A stretch of DNA of 21,309 bases from Haplomitrium mnioides (taxonomy: Eukaryota; Marchantiophyta; Haplomitriopsida; Calobryales), in assembly GCA_049999725.1 (NCBI GenBank), contig JBNGIS010010822.1:36679-57987 (forward strand), written 5' to 3'. Made by a program: the position numbers and the translations under genes. Within the stretch, counting starts at the first letter, position 1, and every line of letters begins with the position of its first letter. Under the pieces are notes generated by a model. It ran no database searches. It saw only the letters and a program-made list of their open reading frames with translations, and was not told where the DNA came from. This document shows, one piece after another, positions 18,777 through 21,309 of this stretch.

Positions 18777-19285
18777 TTAGGTCCTGAGATAGGGGATTGA
18801 AGAAGCTTCCGGAAGAGCTTGTAGTGGAGCACATGGATGAGCAGAATCATCGATGAGCAACAAAAGTGGCGTCTCTTGGCTATATGGAAGTGCATTCTGT
18901 TAGTTGTTCGGAGCATGGTAAGTGGTGCAATTGCTCGGGCAATTGCCTGCACCAAAATATTATTAGTCATCGACTTATGAGGTTGCAGCAGATCATGAGA
19001 AAGGTAGGTCCTTTTTTGAGCAGAGGGGATCCTTTTGGGAAAATTATGTTGTCAAGAAGGGTCACAAATCCGTGCACGCATCTCTTTGGAGGTCCTTTCA
19101 AGCAATTGATCAAGAGGGCGCCAACGTTATGTTTATTTTCTTGTTTGGTTTCTTTCTTCTTCCGTTGAAGATCTAAATCTGGGATGGCTGAGCTTGTGCA
19201 TGGTGCTGCAAAAGGCTTCTGAAAATCAATGCATGGAAGGTACAGTTGAGCTTGTTTTTGGGTAAAAAAAAATAAATCCATTGAG
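18777..19285 (+). other. Gene-like but unassigned sequence
   Basis: GC content rises relative to the retrotransposon region. A plus-strand frame at about 19006-19125 reads FFEQRGSFWENYVVKKGHKS and then VHASLWRSFQAIDQEGANV, which is protein-like but not recognised. AAGGTAGGT at about 19001-19008 would serve as a splice donor. An 8-bp palindrome occurs twice as GCAATTGC, separated by four bases, at about 18929-18948. The stretch may be host-gene exon or promoter material upstream of the RPP30 fragment. Confidence 0.3.
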
Positions 19286-19645
19286 TAAGCAAGGAGGGAG
19301 GTTGTGGCGATGGCGATGCGGTTGGGATACAACGGCGTTGTAGTCAATCATATGGTAACAGGGGTGCTAGCGGATTCTGATTTATGCAAATTTCGTCCGT
19401 TGGAACTTAAATCTGTGTTGGCAGCTGGTCGTGGAGTCGAGGAGGGCGCAAGATTGCATCGTGAAGCTTTGGGAGTACCTCCAGAACTTTCTTTCTGACA
19501 ATTCAGTCGAATAACAGCTGTTGTGGATCAGCCAGCCCAAGCTAGCATTGTCAATTCCTTCAATCCAATTCTCAGATCATATGATATGGTTGCAGTTCGG
19601 CCCACCAATCAAAAGGATTTTAATCAGGCCTGGTCTCAACTAGAG
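19286..19645 (+). pseudogene. RPP30: RNase P/MRP protein subunit p30 (RPP30) fragment
   Basis: The frame reads RREVVAMAMRLGYNGVVVNH, VTGVLADSD, KFRPLELKSVLAAGRGVEEG, ARLHREALGVPPELSF, a TGA at 19496-19498, then QFSRITAVVDQPAQASIVNS and YDMVAVRPTNQKDFNQA. This is the N-terminal half of the RPP30 family, a TIM-barrel-like protein of RNase P, which matures tRNA 5' ends, and of RNase MRP in the nucleus. The plant member is known in Arabidopsis as GAF1. The TGA replaces an expected Arg, a CGA-to-TGA change at a CpG. Homology stops at QLE (19645). The bases there, CTAGAGTAGCC, could be a splice donor (GA|GTAGCC), so the copy may come from genomic DNA. The N-terminus and the C-terminal half are absent. 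Confidence 0.7.
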
Positions 19646-20195
19646 TAGCCAAGGGGTCTGCCGACGTCAAGCAATAGTGTATCAAGGAGGAGATGTTTCG
19701 AGGTGCCTCCTTTTATCAAAACGTAGGTTGTGAGCAGCGATTGGCCGAACGTAAGACATTTGTGAAAGTGGAAGGCACAACAACCTTTCTTTTCTTGATC
19801 TTGAGATTCTTGTAACGGCTCTGGCCAGTCGAGGAAAGAAAGATAAAACAAGGGAGAAGCGATGGGTTCTCTTACCAATTGCTGTATTGCAAGCTTGGGT
19901 TGCGCGAGAAATTGTAGTGGTGCGACAGCTGAAGAAGAGCTTAAGCGCAGTATTTTGGGGATGATGAAGGCAGACATCTGTTCATCCTCTTGCACGGTTG
20001 AAGGCCAAAACCGATTTAAGCGTCCGTTTCAGAATTGGAAAATGGGAAATTTGCGGAAACGATCTCTTGGAATGCTGGTGCACCTGCCAGTCTTCCATCC
20101 TTCATGAATTGCTTATATTGTCCATATCTTCTTGGAGGTCAGCTCATTCTGCCGTGAACTTTGCTTCTAATCTATGGGGAAGAAACAAAGCCTGG
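19646..20195 (+). other. Unassigned sequence downstream of the RPP30 fragment
   Basis: No RPP30 C-terminal exon was recognised. A plus-strand frame at about 19799-19960 (LDLEILVTALASRGKKDK, WVLLPIAVLQAWVAREIVVV) is protein-like but unidentified. An overlapping minus-strand frame (19636-19995) is also open, so neither is trusted. Confidence 0.3.
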
Positions 20196-20286
20196 ACAGA
20201 AGAGGGAAAGCGAAGAAGATGATCTGGAGGAGGAACAGAGAAAACTGGACGAGAAGGTGGTGAAGACACAGTTGGCGGGACGTTAA
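20196..20286 (+). other. Short acidic coiled-coil-like frame
   Basis: The plus frame reads RESEEDDLEEEQRKLDEKVV and ends at TAA 20284-20286. It resembles the acidic segment found before the helicase core in plant PRP5-type DEAD-box helicases (RH42/RH45), but the match is about ten residues of low-complexity sequence and could be chance. Confidence 0.2.
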
Positions 20287-20615
20287 TTGTGAGTGGCAAT
20301 GTCTCGCATTCGCTCGTTGGTGGTGGCGTTTTTCGTGTGGTAATGATTCTGGTTTGTGGTGAATTGGGTGAAGGACAGAGCACCGGTTGATGGGAAAAGT
20401 AACATTTGCTTCGAGACGGTGCTCAAATGATTTTGATTTTGGTGGCTGAAAGTTGAAGATTGAGTTGCATGGAATGACAAGGGTACTGGAAATTCAACGG
20501 AGTTGACCCGCCTACACGTCTCGTTTGTAGCAACAAACGACCTCATATATATCACAGAAAGGCCTGCCCATGTGAGGCAAATTTGGAATACAAGCTTTGT
20601 TGTGGCAACAGAGTG
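20287..20615. other. Unassigned spacer
   Basis: No domain is recognised. A minus-strand frame of 90 codons (20283-20555) overlaps it, with no familiar sequence. It would be the upstream flank of the transporter pseudogene. Confidence 0.3.
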
Positions 20616-21309
20616 ATGAAGAATGATATAAAGTATCTGAGTTTCCTACGCACCTTGTTTTCTGTGTTACAATGGTGGTCTTTCAATGTGCTTGTGATCA
20701 TCATGAACAAGTGGATCTTTCAAAAAATTGGATTTCAAATTTCCGCTGACAGTTTCAACGGTACACTTCATCTCGTCAGAAGTGGGAGCCTATGTTGTGA
20801 TCCATATCCTCAAATTAAAACCATTGATTGAAGTGAACCCTTCAGACCGATGGAGCCGGATATTACCCATGTCGTTTGTGTTCTGCATAAACATTGTGCT
20901 TGGCAATGTGAGCTTATGCTATATTCCTGTATCCTTCATGCAGACAATCAAGTCCTTGACTCCTGCTACCACAGTTTTGTTGCAGTGGTTGGTTTGGAGG
21001 AAGGTTTTTGAGAAACGAGTGTGGTTGTCACTGCTGCCGGTGGTTGGAGGTATCATGCTTACATCGGCTACAGAACTAAGCTTTTAACTGGTGGGGTTTC
21101 CTAGCAGCACTGATTGGATGTCTTGTAACGTCCACCATGACAATTTTGGCCGAATCATTGCTCCATGGATACAATTTTGACAGCATTAACACAATATACT
21201 ACATGGCCCCTTATGCAACATTGATATTGTCACTTCTAGCCATGGTGCTGGAGGGGCTGGTGTGATACAATGGGCAGAAGGTCATGACTCTGTGCTCAAC
21301 CCTTCTCTT
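20616..21309 (+). pseudogene. UDP-galactose transporter-like (UDP-GALT1 / KT family) pseudogene, 3' end beyond window
   Basis: The ATG at 20616 gives MKNDIKYLSFLRTLFSVLQW, then WSFNVLVIIMNKWIFQK. After a one-base shift it continues LDFKFPLTVSTVHFIS, GAYVVIHILKLKPLIEV, FCINIVLGNVSLCYIPVSFM, QTIKSLTPATTVLLQWLVW and GGIMLTSATELSF. After a second shift come GFLAALIGCLVTSTMTILAE and FDSINTIYYMAPYATLILS. These words match the plant Golgi nucleotide-sugar transporter group containing Arabidopsis UDP-GALT1, a multi-pass membrane protein importing UDP-sugars for glycan synthesis. The breaks are an extra A in the run at 20722-20727, an extra T at 21082-21085, and a lost base near 21251-21258, after which the frame resumes as GVIQWAEGHDSV. 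About 690 bp run without an intron, which suggests a processed copy. Three homopolymer indels could also be sequencing error. Confidence 0.8.

Noticed and set aside
19636-19995. Minus-strand 119-codon open frame with a transit-peptide-like start
   Set aside because: It overlaps plus-strand open frames, has no domain, and its composition alone is not enough.
1-21309. CRISPR arrays, tRNA or rRNA genes
   Set aside because: No regularly spaced short direct repeats, no cloverleaf-like A and B box pairs, and no rRNA core words were seen on either strand by eye.

Overview
This window reads as nuclear DNA from a land plant with a large, repeat-rich genome. It is AT-rich and has no compact operons. 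It holds decayed LTR retrotransposons of both superfamilies, Ty3/gypsy and Ty1/copia, plus fragments of two plant housekeeping genes. A gymnosperm or fern is plausible, but the species cannot be fixed from the sequence. No intact protein-coding gene is visible. Every recognisable coding region carries stops or frameshifts, so it is annotated as pseudogene or mobile-element remnant.

Layout. 1-1395: unassigned, retrotransposon-leader-like sequence with a cluster of GAACTTTC motifs and an AT-rich stretch. 1396-1680: a 266-bp LTR with its polypurine tract, minus strand. 1725-1862: degenerate short repeats. 2555-4298: an exon-like minus-strand region containing a tandem array, about 2.6 copies of a 530-545-bp unit. 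5629-7315: Ty3/gypsy remnant A (protease-RT-RNase H, plus strand). 7290-8947: Ty3/gypsy remnant B (RNase H-integrase, minus strand), converging on A. 8951-9461: a truncated LTR directly next to a complete 384-bp LTR. 9462-15215: Ty3/gypsy element C, minus strand. 15240-18110: sparse, unassigned. 18115-18776: a Ty1/copia RNase H remnant with polypurine tract, minus strand. 18780-21309: a more gene-like region, plus strand, holding an RNase P subunit p30 fragment and a UDP-galactose transporter-like pseudogene that runs off the window.

The main discovery candidate is element C. Its order is gag, then a C5 cytosine DNA methyltransferase domain, then reverse transcriptase, RNase H, integrase, and a C-terminal PHD-type zinc finger. 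The methyltransferase shows motifs I, IV, VI, VIII and IX/X in the expected order. An element that encodes both a DNA-methylation writer and a chromatin-reader-type finger could methylate its own DNA and choose or tolerate silenced chromatin. Methyltransferase-bearing retrotransposons have been reported from charophyte algae and dinoflagellates; this looks like a related lineage in a land plant. This copy is dead (many stops and frameshifts), so any activity would have to be sought in younger relatives.
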